A DNA stretch of 45,714 bases, taken from positions 1-45,714 of the forward strand of contig JAGVGT010000056.1 of the NCBI GenBank assembly GCA_020056965.1, written 5' to 3'. The notes below the pieces were generated by a model, which saw only the letters and a program-made list of their open reading frames with translations, did not search any database and was not told the DNA's origin. Below are positions 15,035 through 23,457 of the stretch, in pieces; position 1 is the stretch's first letter, and each line of letters begins with the position of its first letter. The DNA comes from Deltaproteobacteria bacterium (GTDB taxonomy: Bacteria > Desulfobacterota > Desulfobulbia > Desulfobulbales > JAGXFP01). The position numbers and the translations under genes are program-made.

Positions 15035-16866
15035 AACAACCCCAGGTGGCGCCACCAAGGCAGCGACATGTACAGCGCCGCCACCTTCATGACCGTGATC
15101 GCTAGATTAAAGGGAACCAGCCGCCGGTCCTGCTCGGGATAGCCGTAGCCGGTCAGCGAGCAGTATTGCAGGTAATAGGAGGCCTGGTAGGGCAGGAAGA
15201 AGGACTCGGCCAGGAACAGCACCATGAAGCCGATCAGCCAGGGGTTGACGCCGCCGGCCACCGCCGTGGGCATCAGCAGGGTCAGGAAAATCACCGAGGC
15301 GGCGTTGATCGGCAGGACCAGCCGGACCAGGAAAATCACCCCGGCCAGCAGGGCGATGAACAGATACATGTTGTGAAGCATGTACTGGTTGAGCCAGGTG
15401 CAGTGTACCGCCAGCCACTGATCCACCCCCACTTCCTTCATGGTTGTAACCATGCCGGTCAGACCGCCCAGGTAGAAGAGAAAGGCCCAGTCAATATCGC
15501 GGCGGAAATCCTTGTCCTGCAAAAAGCCGAACATCAGTAGGCCGAAGAGGATGGAAAGGGCGATCCACGGCACCTCGATGCGATGGATGGCGCTGGTGGC
15601 CAGGCTGCCGGCAAAGACCACGATGCCGCCCAGGGCGGCGAGTTCGGGCGGGGCCAGAGGCCCCAGGGTGGCCAGCTGGGAGCGGATGGTGGCCTTGCTC
15701 AGCGGCGCCGGGTTGCGGGCCCGGAAGACCACCGACCAGAGGGCAAAGTAGAGGACCAGCATCGCCAGGCCGGTGACCGAGGCGGCCACCAGCCAGTAAG
15801 TCCACTGGAAGCGCAACTGCTCCTGTTCCGGCAGGTAGCCGAACATCAGAAAGTTGATCGACTTGCTGCTCAGGAAGATCGCCGAAAAGGCGCTGGCGCC
15901 GGTCAGGGCGCTGATCGTCAGACGCCCGGCCTCCCGCAGCCGCCGCTCCTTGTTGCCGTCGCCCAGGAGTTCCGGGACGAAGGAACTGACAATGCTGATC
16001 CGACCGTTGGCGGTGGGAATGATCGGGGTCAGGATCAATCCCACCATGAAGACGCAGAAGTTGTGCCACCAACGGGAATGGGGCCGGGCGCCGATCATCA
16101 GGAGCAGCAGCCGGAAGCCGAGGCCCGAGGCGCGGATCACGGTGCCCAGGCCCAGCACGCTCAACGCCATGAAAAAACTGTCGGAGCCGAAGCCGGACAA
16201 AATGGTGTCCGGCGTGGCCACCCCGAAGATAATCAGGGCCAAGAGGGCGAAGAGTACCGGAATGAAGTCGGGCAGCAGCCGGAACATCCACATCACCGCC
16301 ACCGAAGAGAGGATGGCCAGATAATAGCGGGAATGCTGCGAGGTCAGCAGGGGATCGTGACGCAGACCGTAGAGTACCAGCAGCGGGATGATGGTCGAGA
16401 GGAGCCAGCCGATCAGCTCCCGCCAGGAACCGCTGGCCCGGGCCGCCACCGGCGGCGGAGCAGGGAGCACCTCCTCATTGATCCGGGCCGCCAGGCTGGC
16501 GGTGGCCCGGTAGCGCACCTCCGGGCAGGCCTTGACCAGGGTGGCCAGCTGCCGCCGGGGGATGGTCCAGAGACGGCAGTCGTCAATGGCCATCGCCTCG
16601 CCTAGGTAGCCGTGCAAACCCAGGACGGTTTCCTCGCCCAGGACATTGGGGTGGCCGGCTTCCAGGCCGCGGATCGAATAGCGCAGAGTTCCGTGGGCCA
16701 GCAGATAAAGGGTCTCGGCTGGTTCGCCGTTTTTACACAGCACGGTGCCGGAAGCCAGCTGTTTTTCCCGGACATGGGGCAGGAGCCGGGCCAAGTCCAA
16801 GGGGCTGCAACCGGCAAAAAGCGGGTGGCCGGTCAGGGCTTTCTGCCGGGCTTTATGGTCGGTCAT
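15031..16866 (-). CDS. Cyclic-nucleotide-binding domain fused to SLC13/DASS-type anion transporter
   Basis: A 611-aa fusion. Residues about 10-130 resemble a cNMP-binding beta roll (FAGCSPLDLARLLPHVREKQ, SGTVLCKNGEPAETLYLLAHG, VLGEETVLGL). From about 148 onward there are many membrane helices with the SLC13/CitT features: IIPTANGRISIVSSFVPELL, LTGASAFSAIFLSSKS, WAFLFYLGGLTGM and LPINAASVIFLTLLMPTA. Known relatives carry di- and tricarboxylates, sulfate or related anions with Na+. The cytoplasmic cNMP-like domain could gate transport. The gene is followed, with ATGA overlap, by a solute-binding protein, an uncommon partner for this transporter class. Confidence 0.82.
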   Translation of the reverse strand: MTDHKARQKALTGHPLFAGCSPLDLARLLPHVREKQLASGTVLCKNGEPAETLYLLAHGTLRYSIRGLEAGHPNVLGEETVLGLHGYLGEAMAIDDCRLWTIPRRQLATLVKACPEVRYRATASLAARINEEVLPAPPPVAARASGSWRELIGWLLSTIIPLLVLYGLRHDPLLTSQHSRYYLAILSSVAVMWMFRLLPDFIPVLFALLALIIFGVATPDTILSGFGSDSFFMALSVLGLGTVIRASGLGFRLLLLMIGARPHSRWWHNFCVFMVGLILTPIIPTANGRISIVSSFVPELLGDGNKERRLREAGRLTISALTGASAFSAIFLSSKSINFLMFGYLPEQEQLRFQWTYWLVAASVTGLAMLVLYFALWSVVFRARNPAPLSKATIRSQLATLGPLAPPELAALGGIVVFAGSLATSAIHRIEVPWIALSILFGLLMFGFLQDKDFRRDIDWAFLFYLGGLTGMVTTMKEVGVDQWLAVHCTWLNQYMLHNMYLFIALLAGVIFLVRLVLPINAASVIFLTLLMPTAVAGGVNPWLIGFMVLFLAESFFLPYQASYYLQYCSLTGYGYPEQDRRLVPFNLAITVMKVAALYMSLPWWRHLGLL

Positions 16867-17091
16867 CAGCTATTGGCCAGGGGGTTGAGGGCTGGCCGGG
16901 CATGCCGCACCCGGCCACGGGAAAATATCTGCTTCATTTAGCGTAGAAACCGCCGGGACCGCAAGAAAAAAGGCACCCAACCCTGACAAGACAAGTCTTT
17001 AACCGCCAGGAGTTCCGCGCCGGCCGACCCCGGCGTCTTTAACAACGCCGGATTCAACCCCTCGCTGGCGGCTCTCGGTTCCCGCGCCCGG

Positions 17092-17406
17092 TTAGGGCAA
17101 AAACGAGCAGATATAGTCGCTGACTTCCTTGACCTGCATGGTGAAGCTGCTGTTGGCCGGCACCTCGAAGGCCTCGCCGCCCTTGATCGTCCGCCAGGTG
17201 GTCTCGCCGGCCAGCTGCAGCTTCAGGAGTCCGGCCTGGATCTCCATCAGCTCTTTGGCGCCGGTGTTGAAGGTGTACTCGCCGGGCAGCATCACCCCCA
17301 GGGTCTTTTTGGTGCCGTCGGCGAAGATGACGGTGCGGCTGGTGACCTTGCCGTCAAAGTAGATGTTAGCCTTTTTGACCACGGTGACGTTGCTGAATTC
17401 GGACAT
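17092..17406 (-). CDS. ppnP: Pyrimidine/purine nucleoside phosphorylase PpnP
   Basis: A 104-aa cupin of the DUF1255/YaiE family, the whole length of the usual protein. Motifs: [58 protein letters not shown] and the C-terminal [13 protein letters not shown]. PpnP phosphorolyses diverse nucleosides to base and ribose-1-phosphate in the cytoplasm. It stands alone, divergent from the NifA-like activator. Confidence 0.93.
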   Translation of the reverse strand: MSEFSNVTVVKKANIYFDGKVTSRTVIFADGTKKTLGVMLPGEYTFNTGAKELMEIQAGLLKLQLAGETTWRTIKGGEAFEVPANSSFTMQVKEVSDYICSFLP

Positions 17407-17612
17407 GTGATTTCCTCGTACGGGCTGGAATTATAAGAGTTTCGGAGTGTAAAATCCCCGGGGGTGCATGCACAGGCGGCAAAGATTAGCAATTTATGGG
17501 CAGGCGGGCAATAGAAACCACCAAATCCGGGTTGTACTTCGCTTACAAACATGTAATTATTTCGCCTTCGGGAATTGTCATTAATCACGAGACTGCAACG
17601 AGGCTGTCGAAT

Positions 17613-19184
17613 ATGACCACCAGCAAGAGTACCATCGTCAGCCAGTACGAACCGGCCGATTTGGCCTGTCTCTACGAGATCACCAAGGCCCTGGCCTCTT
17701 CCAGCGACCTGCGCGACTGCGTCGAGGAGATCATGGAGATCCTGGCCGCCAGCACCGGCATGCAGCATGGCACCGTCACCATCCTCAACCCGACCACCGG
17801 TCAGCTGGAGATCGAGGTGGGCCACGACTTGAGCGAGGAGGCCCGGAAGCGCGGGGTATACAAGATCGGCGAGGGCATCACCGGCCGGGTGGTGGCCAGC
17901 GGCGCCCCCATCGTGGTCCCGCAGATCAGTGCCGAGCCGCTGTTCTTGAACCGCACCGGCACCCGGGGTGATGTCGATGCCCAGCAGCGCTCCTTCATCT
18001 GCGTACCGATCAAGCGCGGCCGCGACACCATCGGTGCCTTGAGCATCGACCGGGAGTATCAGGCCGGCTTGAACTTCGAGAAAGACCTGCAGTTTCTCAC
18101 CATCATCAGCGGTTTGATCGCCCAGACCGTCACCCGCATCCAGATGGTCAACCGGGAGCGGGAGCGGCTGCAGAGCGAAAACCGGCTCCTGAAGCTGGAG
18201 CTATCCGGCAAGTACCAGTTCGAGAACATGATCAGCAGCTCCAGCCGGATGCTGGAGGTTTACGAGATGATGCACCAGGTCAAGGATTCCGGGGCCACCG
18301 TGCTCTTGCGCGGCGAGTCCGGCACCGGCAAGACCCTGGTGGCCAAGGCGATCCACTATAACAGCCTGCGCAAGCACGAGCCCTTCGTGGTGGTCAACTG
18401 CTCGGCCATGCCCGAAACCCTGCTGGAGTCCGAATTGTTCGGCCATGAGAAGGGGGCCTTCACCGGCGCCCATATCGCCAAGAAGGGCCGTTTCGAGCTG
18501 GCCGGCAACGGCACCCTCTTCCTGGATGAGATCGGCGAACTCTCCCAGGCCATTCAGGTTAAACTCTTGAACGTGGTCCAGGAGCGCGAGTTCCAGCGCC
18601 TGGGCGGCCATGCGGTGATCAAATCGGGAGCCCGGCTGGTCGCCGCCACCAACAAGGATCTGGAGAAGGCGGTGGAGGCGGGTTCCTTCCGCGAGGACCT
18701 TTACTACCGGCTCAACGTCTTCCCGATTTACATGCCGCCCCTGCGGGAGCGGCGCACCGATATCCTGCTCCTGGCCGAATTCTTCCTGAGCAAATATTGC
18801 CGGGAGAACCGCAAGAAGATCAGCCGGATCTCCACCCCGGCCATCGACCTGCTTATGCAGTACCATTGGCCCGGCAACGTCCGCGAACTGGAGAACTGCA
18901 TCGAGCGGGCGGTCCTGATCTGCAACGAGGAGGCGATCAAGAGCTATCATCTGCCGCCGTCCCTGCAGTTGGCCGAACCGGCGGCCGGCGGCAAGAGTTT
19001 CGCCGGCGACTTTGCTCAGGCGGTGGAGAATTTCGAGCGGGAGTTGATCATCGCCGCCTTGAAGCGTTGTCGCGGCAACCAGACCAAGGCCGCCAATGAC
19101 CTGGGCACCTCGCTCAGGATCATCAACTACAAGATCAACAAGTTCCAGATCGACTGCCGGATCTTTCGGACCGGGCGGGCATGA
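17613..19184 (+). CDS. NifA-like sigma-54-dependent activator (GAF-AAA-Fis HTH)
   Basis: A 523-aa enhancer-binding protein. Residues about 25-170 form a GAF domain. The AAA+ module (about 205-440) has Walker A GESGTGKT near 233, the sigma-54-contacting GAFTGA loop near 281, Walker B GTLFLDEIGEL and WPGNVRELENCIERAV. The C-terminus GNQTKAANDLGTSLRIINYK is a Fis-type HTH. GAF-AAA-HTH order and the LRIINYKINK ending fit NifA, the nitrogen-fixation activator, but no nif gene is in view and other GAF-type activators share this layout. Start 17613 is chosen over earlier in-frame codons by GAGG upstream and by the GAF start. Its stop overlaps queH by 4 nt. Confidence 0.85.
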   Translation: MTTSKSTIVSQYEPADLACLYEITKALASSSDLRDCVEEIMEILAASTGMQHGTVTILNPTTGQLEIEVGHDLSEEARKRGVYKIGEGITGRVVASGAPIVVPQISAEPLFLNRTGTRGDVDAQQRSFICVPIKRGRDTIGALSIDREYQAGLNFEKDLQFLTIISGLIAQTVTRIQMVNRERERLQSENRLLKLELSGKYQFENMISSSSRMLEVYEMMHQVKDSGATVLLRGESGTGKTLVAKAIHYNSLRKHEPFVVVNCSAMPETLLESELFGHEKGAFTGAHIAKKGRFELAGNGTLFLDEIGELSQAIQVKLLNVVQEREFQRLGGHAVIKSGARLVAATNKDLEKAVEAGSFREDLYYRLNVFPIYMPPLRERRTDILLLAEFFLSKYCRENRKKISRISTPAIDLLMQYHWPGNVRELENCIERAVLICNEEAIKSYHLPPSLQLAEPAAGGKSFAGDFAQAVENFERELIIAALKRCRGNQTKAANDLGTSLRIINYKINKFQIDCRIFRTGRA

Positions 19185-19750
19185 ACATCCTCCTCCATAT
19201 CTGCTGCGGCCCCTGCACCGCCTATCCCTTGCGGGTTTTGCGGGAGGAGGGCCACCAGGTGAGCGGCTGGTTCCACAACCCCAACATCCATCCTTACCAG
19301 GAGTTCCGGCGGCGGCTGGAGGCCTTGGAGGAGTTCAGCGCGGCCCGGGAACTGCCGGTGGAGTATGACCGGGAGTACGGCCTGCGGGAGTTCCTGCGCC
19401 AGGTGGTCTTCCACGAAGAGGCGCGCTGTCTGCAATGTTATGAAATGCGCCTGACCAAAGTGGCGCAGCGGGCCAAGGAAACCGGGGCCGACGCCTTCAC
19501 CTCGACCCTGCTCTACAGCCGCTACCAGAACCATGCCGCCCTGAAGAGCCTGGGCGAGCGATTGGCGGCGAAGTATGGGGTATCTTTTTATTACCGGGAT
19601 TTTCGGGCGGGCTGGCAGGAGGGGATTGAGATGAGCGTCGAGCTGGGCTTGTATCGCCAGCCTTACTGCGGCTGTATTTACAGCGAGGAAGAACGCTATG
19701 ATCCGGCCCGGCGGCGCAAAAAGAAAGGGGCTGGCAATTTAGGAAGGTAA
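19181..19750 (+). CDS. queH: Epoxyqueuosine reductase QueH
   Basis: A 189-aa protein of the DUF208/QueH family. It holds the hallmark CCGPC near residues 9-13, RCLQCYEMRL near 83 and PYCGCIYSEEE near the end; these cysteines bind the Fe-S cluster and redox metal. QueH reduces epoxyqueuosine to queuosine in tRNA, replacing QueG. The ATG overlaps the stop of the NifA-like gene (ATGA), so the two are cotranscribed. Confidence 0.92.
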   Translation: MNILLHICCGPCTAYPLRVLREEGHQVSGWFHNPNIHPYQEFRRRLEALEEFSAARELPVEYDREYGLREFLRQVVFHEEARCLQCYEMRLTKVAQRAKETGADAFTSTLLYSRYQNHAALKSLGERLAAKYGVSFYYRDFRAGWQEGIEMSVELGLYRQPYCGCIYSEEERYDPARRRKKKGAGNLGR

Positions 19751-19758
19751 AGAGCCAG

Positions 19759-19851
19759 GTAGGTTGCGTTAGCGGTAGTATCGCGTAACGCAACATCTCC
19801 GTGGTTCACGACATCTGAGGGTGTCGCGTTTCGTTCCTCAACGCGACCTAC
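19759..19851. repeat. REPIN copy 1
   Basis: A 93-bp element starting GTAGGTTGCGTTAGCGG and ending AACGCGACCTAC. It holds two hairpins: GTTGCGTTA/TAACGCAAC on the left and GTCGCGTT/AACGCGAC on the right, joined by a short spacer. The terminal GTAGGT and ACCTAC make it a closed inverted doublet. It is near-identical to two copies at 20457-20683 on the other side of the transposase gene. Confidence 0.88.
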
Positions 19852-19896
19852 GCATTGCACTGAATACCCCTTCCAACCTTCTCGACGCTAATGTAC

Positions 19897-20439
19897 TTAT
19901 TCCTTGCCGACAAAATCGGGGAAAATAATATCCGCATTGCTGCCCCAATCGGCTGGATACAACCCATCTCGAACATACCGATGCAAACTTGAATATGGCC
20001 AATCAAGAGGCCGTATTACCAACCCATGCTTGACCGGATTGTAATGGATGTATTCGACATGCCGGGCAAAATCATCTTCATCCCGAATCTCGTGTTCCCA
20101 AAACCGCTGTTGCCAGACCGCCTGCTGTTTCCGGGCAATTCGTGATGAAGACAAATCACCTTTGCAGCCATCGGGGCAATTGCGGGTAAATGCGCTCTTT
20201 ACGAGACTCCAGCGGATGGAATAATTGTCATCGCCCTCCGGTAACGTCCACAATGCGTGCAGATGGTCGGGCATGATAACCATGGCCTCGATAAAAAACG
20301 GGTGGCATTTCATGACCTTTTTCAGCGCGGATCGCAGGAGTGCAACATTGTCCGGTTGGCTGAGAAACTTTCGCCGGTTGTGGCTTACAACCGTGAAAAA
20401 ATAGGTCCCGCCCGAACTTTTTGCGCGCCGGTAATTCAT
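19897..20439 (-). CDS. REP-associated tyrosine transposase (RAYT)
   Basis: A 180-aa single-strand DNA transposase of the IS200/Y1 superfamily. It has MPDHLHALW (HUH metal motif), WQQRFWEHEIRDEDDFARHV and EYIHYNPVKHGLV with the likely catalytic Tyr, the signature set of RAYTs. Start 20439 has GGGGAG upstream. RAYTs act on the REP hairpins that flank them; here one REPIN lies 46 bp past the stop and two lie 18 bp upstream of the start. The family is usually domesticated and single-copy. Confidence 0.93.
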   Translation of the reverse strand: MNYRRAKSSGGTYFFTVVSHNRRKFLSQPDNVALLRSALKKVMKCHPFFIEAMVIMPDHLHALWTLPEGDDNYSIRWSLVKSAFTRNCPDGCKGDLSSSRIARKQQAVWQQRFWEHEIRDEDDFARHVEYIHYNPVKHGLVIRPLDWPYSSLHRYVRDGLYPADWGSNADIIFPDFVGKE

Positions 20440-20456
20440 ATTGCTCCCCAAATATC

Positions 20457-20722
20457 GTAGGTTGCGTTAGCGGCAGTATCGCGTAACGCAACATCTCCGT
20501 GGTATCACGCCATCTGAGGTTGTCGCGTTTCGTTCCTCAACGGCGACCTACCCATTAGGCGCCACCTTAAAACCATCCAGAGCAGTATCGTAGGTTGCGT
20601 TAGCGGCAGTATCGCGTAACGCAACATCTCCGTGGTATCACGCCATCTGAGGTTGTCGCGTTTCGTTCCTCAACACGACCTACCCATTAGGTGCCACCAT
20701 AAAACCATCCCGAGCAGCAACC
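20457..20722. repeat. Two tandem REPIN units, 133-bp period
   Basis: Copies at 20457-20551 and 20590-20683 share the GTAGGTTGCGTTAGCGGCAG start, the two internal hairpins and the same tail (CCATTAGG, GCCACC, AAAACCATCC, AGCAG). The period from one start to the next is 133 bp, so element plus tail were duplicated as a unit. The second unit's tail runs to the mobA stop at 20724. Confidence 0.88.
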
Positions 20723-20723
20723 T

Positions 20724-21305
20724 TTAGGCGACCGGGAGGTCGTTAACGGTATTGATGTTGCTAAATGACTGCAAGGCGGTGGCCGAAACCGCCCGCAGCT
20801 CCGCCTCCTCCACCGCCCGGACCTTGAGGGTGGCCAGGACGGCCTGGAGTTTGCGGGTGCCGGCAGCCAGGGCAGCCGAAATAATCGGCAGGGCGGTCTT
20901 GGCGTAGACCCCGTGCAACGGCTCCCACCCCTTGACAGTCAGCGGGATGACCGCGTCGTAGCCGGGTGCCAGGCTGCACAGGTGGGTGATCAGGGCGCGG
21001 TCCAGATGCGGCATGTCGCAGCCGGCCACGAAGATGCAGGGGGTGGCGGCGCGGCTTAAGGCGGCCTCGATTCCGGCCAGGGGACCGCCGCCGGGGGCCA
21101 GGTCCGGGGTCATTGGCCAGCCCAGGAATTCGTAAAGCTCCGGGGTGTTGGTGATCAGCAATCGGTGGGTGAAGAGTTCGGCCAGGACTCGGGCGGGACG
21201 TTCGATCAGCCGGCCGTCGCCCAGTCTGGCCAGGGCCTTGTTGCTGCCGAAGCGGCGGCTTTGGCCGCCGGCCAGCAGCACCCCGGTGCAATCAGCGATC
21301 GGCAT
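20724..21305 (-). CDS. mobA: Molybdenum cofactor guanylyltransferase MobA
   Basis: A 193-aa nucleotidyltransferase. The N-terminal GVLLAGGQSRRFGSNKALA is the GTP-binding LAGG motif with its Lys. PDLAPGGGPLAGIEAAL and FVAGCDMPHLDRAL (metal-binding Asp) follow, with GWEPLHGVYAKTALP. MobA adds GMP to molybdopterin to make the bis-MGD cofactor of DMSO-reductase-family enzymes. Its start overlaps the mobB stop by 14 nt, so the two form an operon with the HIT gene upstream. Confidence 0.92.
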   Translation of the reverse strand: MPIADCTGVLLAGGQSRRFGSNKALARLGDGRLIERPARVLAELFTHRLLITNTPELYEFLGWPMTPDLAPGGGPLAGIEAALSRAATPCIFVAGCDMPHLDRALITHLCSLAPGYDAVIPLTVKGWEPLHGVYAKTALPIISAALAAGTRKLQAVLATLKVRAVEEAELRAVSATALQSFSNINTVNDLPVA

Positions 21306-21957
21306 GGTCGCCGGGGCGGATGGTGATGGTGATCTCCCGGGCCTGGGCGCAGCCCTTGAGGGATGAGGTCATGCCGGTGATCGTTTTAGCCAGGATCTGT
21401 TCGACAAAGTTGTTCAGGGCCACCGACTGGCCGTCCACCAGCAGGCTGGCGCGGGGCGGGGGGGGCGGCTTGGGCTGGCGGGCCATCAGGAAATCGGCCA
21501 GGGCGGCAATCTCCTCCAGCCCGAACCAGGGCAGGTCGCCCTCCGGTCGGAGGTCGCTGACCAGCGCCAGCCAGGTCGCATCGCGGTCGGGCAGGGGGGC
21601 GGCGTGGACGCTGCTGCGGAACACCTCGATCTTGGGCAGGTCGGTGTGCTTGTAACCCTCGGCCAGGACCAGATCGACGTCATAGAAGTAGCGGTCGAGC
21701 AGTTCCGGCACGGCCGGGTCGTGGTCGGTGTCGCGGATTACCCCCAGGCCGGTGGGGGAAGAGAGCGCCACCACGTGAGCCCCGGCCCGCTTGTGGCGCC
21801 AGGTGTCCTTGCCTTCCCGGTCCATCTCGAAGGCGTGGACATGGTGCTTGATGGTGCCGACTTTCAGCCCCCGGCGGTTCAGCTCGGGGAGAAGCTTTTC
21901 CAGCAGGGTGGTTTTGCCGCAATCAGGGCGGCCGACCAGGGCGATGACGGGTGGCAT
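21292..21957 (-). CDS. mobB: MobB, molybdopterin-guanine dinucleotide biosynthesis adaptor, with C-terminal extension
   Basis: A 221-aa GTPase. Walker A is GRPDCGKTTLLEKL, followed by GTIKHHVHAFEMDREGKDT and DLVLAEGYKHTDLPKIEVFR, the MobB pattern. Residues 160-221 are an extra domain (ASLLVDGQSVALNNFVEQIL ... GMTSSLKGCAQAREITITIR) after a poly-proline linker, absent from the short enterobacterial MobB. MobB supports MobA by delivering GTP or cofactor. Confidence 0.9.
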   Translation of the reverse strand: MPPVIALVGRPDCGKTTLLEKLLPELNRRGLKVGTIKHHVHAFEMDREGKDTWRHKRAGAHVVALSSPTGLGVIRDTDHDPAVPELLDRYFYDVDLVLAEGYKHTDLPKIEVFRSSVHAAPLPDRDATWLALVSDLRPEGDLPWFGLEEIAALADFLMARQPKPPPPPRASLLVDGQSVALNNFVEQILAKTITGMTSSLKGCAQAREITITIRPGDHADR

Positions 21958-21971
21958 TGGCGGGCCGTCTC

Positions 21972-22316
21972 TCAGCCCGGCGGCCAGCCCATGGGACGAC
22001 CGCCCAGGACATGCAGGTGGATGTGGAAGACAGTCTGGCCGACGGCGGCGCCGTTGTTCATCACCAGTCGGAAACCCTCGCCGATCCCCAGCTCCCGGGC
22101 GATCTCGCCGGCCCGGGCGACCATCTTGCCGACCAGCTCGGCCTCCGTTGCGGTTACCGCCCCGGGGCCGCTGATGTGCTGCTTGGGGATGACCAGGAAG
22201 TGCTGGGGGGCCTGGGGGCTGATGTCCCGGAAGGCCAGCATCTCATCATCCTCGTAAAGCTTGGCGGCCGGGATGGCGCCGGAGGCAATCTTGCAGAAAA
22301 GACAGTCGCTGCTCAT
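21972..22316 (-). CDS. HIT-family hydrolase (HinT-like)
   Basis: A 114-aa protein, usual length for HinT. It opens with SSDCLFCKIASGAIPA and carries the histidine triad HIHLHVLGGRPMG near the C-terminus. HinT enzymes hydrolyse purine nucleotide phosphoramidates. AAGGAG lies just before the start. It is 14 bp upstream of mobB on the same strand. Confidence 0.92.
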   Translation of the reverse strand: MSSDCLFCKIASGAIPAAKLYEDDEMLAFRDISPQAPQHFLVIPKQHISGPGAVTATEAELVGKMVARAGEIARELGIGEGFRLVMNNGAAVGQTVFHIHLHVLGGRPMGWPPG

Positions 22317-22729
22317 GGGAAGTTCTCCTTGAAATCATTGGGGGATAAGGCCAGGGAAGGTTACCGGAGGGCGGGGGGGTTGTCAAATCGAATTCGGCAT
22401 TTGTCGCGCAACCAGGGCGGGAGCGTCTGGTGAAGCTCAACTCCGGTGTTGCCGAGACACTCTGGTGGACAACTGGTAAAACCGGCTTAAGCCGGGTATT
22501 TGGTAAGCCTTACCTGTTATCGGGAGTCAGGGCTTTGAGTTGGCTCCACATTGGTTGGAGGGGACTGCCCAAAACCTTGCCCTGTCATCAGAGTTGCTGA
22601 GCTTAAGAAGTTATTCTGAATTTGTCTGAGGTCGGTGTCTTCTGGGGGGCCTAGCCTCAGCTGCTCAGGTAACGTTCGGCGGTTTGTTGCCGAACGATTA
22701 TGGTAAGCCGACCGCACCCTTGAACTACT
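22317..22729. other. Distal end of cassette array: hairpins, no secure gene
   Basis: This gap lies between the HIT gene and attC3. It contains the palindrome CCGGCTTAAGCCGG at 22482-22495, a perfect 8-bp hairpin CGTTCGGC/GCCGAACG at 22673-22680 and 22689-22696, and a doubtful 66-codon frame. It would be the last cassette, or cassette remnants, beyond the attC3 crossover point. No clear final attC was found. Confidence 0.45.
22517..22717 (-). CDS. Doubtful small ORF in terminal cassette remnant
   Basis: A 66-aa frame (MRSAYHNRSATNRRTLPEQL to PPTNVEPTQSPDSR) lies immediately after the attC3 crossover on the minus strand. Its start covers the 22673-22696 hairpin. The composition is low in hydrophobic residues, no domain is recognised, and no ribosome site is evident. 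It may be spurious, or a truncated cassette gene ending in translated repeat sequence. Confidence 0.2.
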   Translation of the reverse strand: MRSAYHNRSATNRRTLPEQLRLGPPEDTDLRQIQNNFLSSATLMTGQGFGQSPPTNVEPTQSPDSR

Positions 22730-22786
22730 TTTGAACGCTTAAATCAGCCGCGCGCTTTTTGCGTCGGCTGTATTTTTTTGTTATGA
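22730..22786 (-). repeat. attC3, 57-bp integron recombination site
   Basis: On the minus strand: R-double-prime TCATAAC (22786-22780), arm CAGCCGACGC, a short A-run, arm GCGCGCGGCTG, then R-prime GTTCAAA (22736-22730). The 57-bp length is at the short end of the attC range. The arms pair with an unpaired CG, as in attC stems. R-double-prime is the exact complement of the GTTATGA that begins this cassette at 23857. The site overlaps the 3-prime end of the GAF-like gene and encodes its last residues (IQPTQKARG). Confidence 0.78.
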
Positions 22787-23457
22787 GGTCTTATGCTGCT
22801 TACTAGATTTGCAATGTAATTCGCTGTTGATTCTCCAAGATCAGATGCAAGCCTATAAATATCACTATTTTTCATCACTCTTTCTTTCGTGTCGATAGTT
22901 AGAAAGCCAATTAAATTTTGAGACTTTGGTTCAGTAACAGGGAAAACCCATACAGACCCATAAGTTGATTTCCAATCACCATTATTGGTGTTGAAATAAA
23001 TAGCATCTTTGGGGCTATTTATGTTGTTGATGAAAACAGGCTTCCTGCTATTGTATGACTCTAGGAAAAGTTTGTTTTCTAGCAAAGGATATGTATCAAC
23101 GAGGATCTCTCTGTTATTTGAGTTATTAATGTCTCTTAGAAACGTTCTAATATTTTTACTTCCATCGTCTGAAAATATCTTGAAGCTGGCTGAAGCACCA
23201 TAGTTGTGGTTATCATTAATTATTTTACTTAGTCTATCTAATGTTTCTTGAATTGCTTTTGAAGATTTATAAATATCGTGTTTGTTTAAATATGTATCTA
23301 AAATCGACTTATAATATTGATTAATAAGTACTAGCTTACGCTCTTTGCTTTTTGACAATCTTCGTGCTGCATCAATTGAATATATAACAGCAATAACACT
23401 AACTAGAGCTGAAGTATGTGCAAGATAATCGTGAAATATATTCGTAAGATTAGACAT
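22744..23457 (-). CDS. Membrane-anchored GAF-like protein of integron cassette 3
   Basis: A 237-aa protein of unknown role. The N-terminus (residues about 12-32, AHTSALVSVIAVIYSIDAA) is a membrane segment, followed by a basic stretch and a helical linker. Residues about 85-215 look like a GAF-type sensor fold (ASASFKIFSDDGSKNIRTFL, KDAIYFNTNNGDWKSTYGSV, NLIGFLTIDTKERV). Start 23457 has GGAGGTAATAAAA upstream; longer readings lack this. It overlaps the upstream membrane gene by 8 nt. It is strongly AT-rich compared with the chromosome around it. The C-terminal tail is translated attC sequence. No enzyme motif is seen. Confidence 0.7.
   Translation of the reverse strand: MSNLTNIFHDYLAHTSALVSVIAVIYSIDAARRLSKSKERKLVLINQYYKSILDTYLNKHDIYKSSKAIQETLDRLSKIINDNHNYGASASFKIFSDDGSKNIRTFLRDINNSNNREILVDTYPLLENKLFLESYNSRKPVFINNINSPKDAIYFNTNNGDWKSTYGSVWVFPVTEPKSQNLIGFLTIDTKERVMKNSDIYRLASDLGESTANYIANLVSSIRPHNKKIQPTQKARG

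Noticed and set aside
17613..19184. Naming the activator nifA outright
   Set aside because: Domain order fits NifA, but no nitrogenase gene is in view and other GAF-type activators share it.
19759..20722. Spaced repeats considered as a CRISPR array
   Set aside because: Only three copies, unevenly spaced, long internal hairpins, and a RAYT gene between them; these are REPINs.
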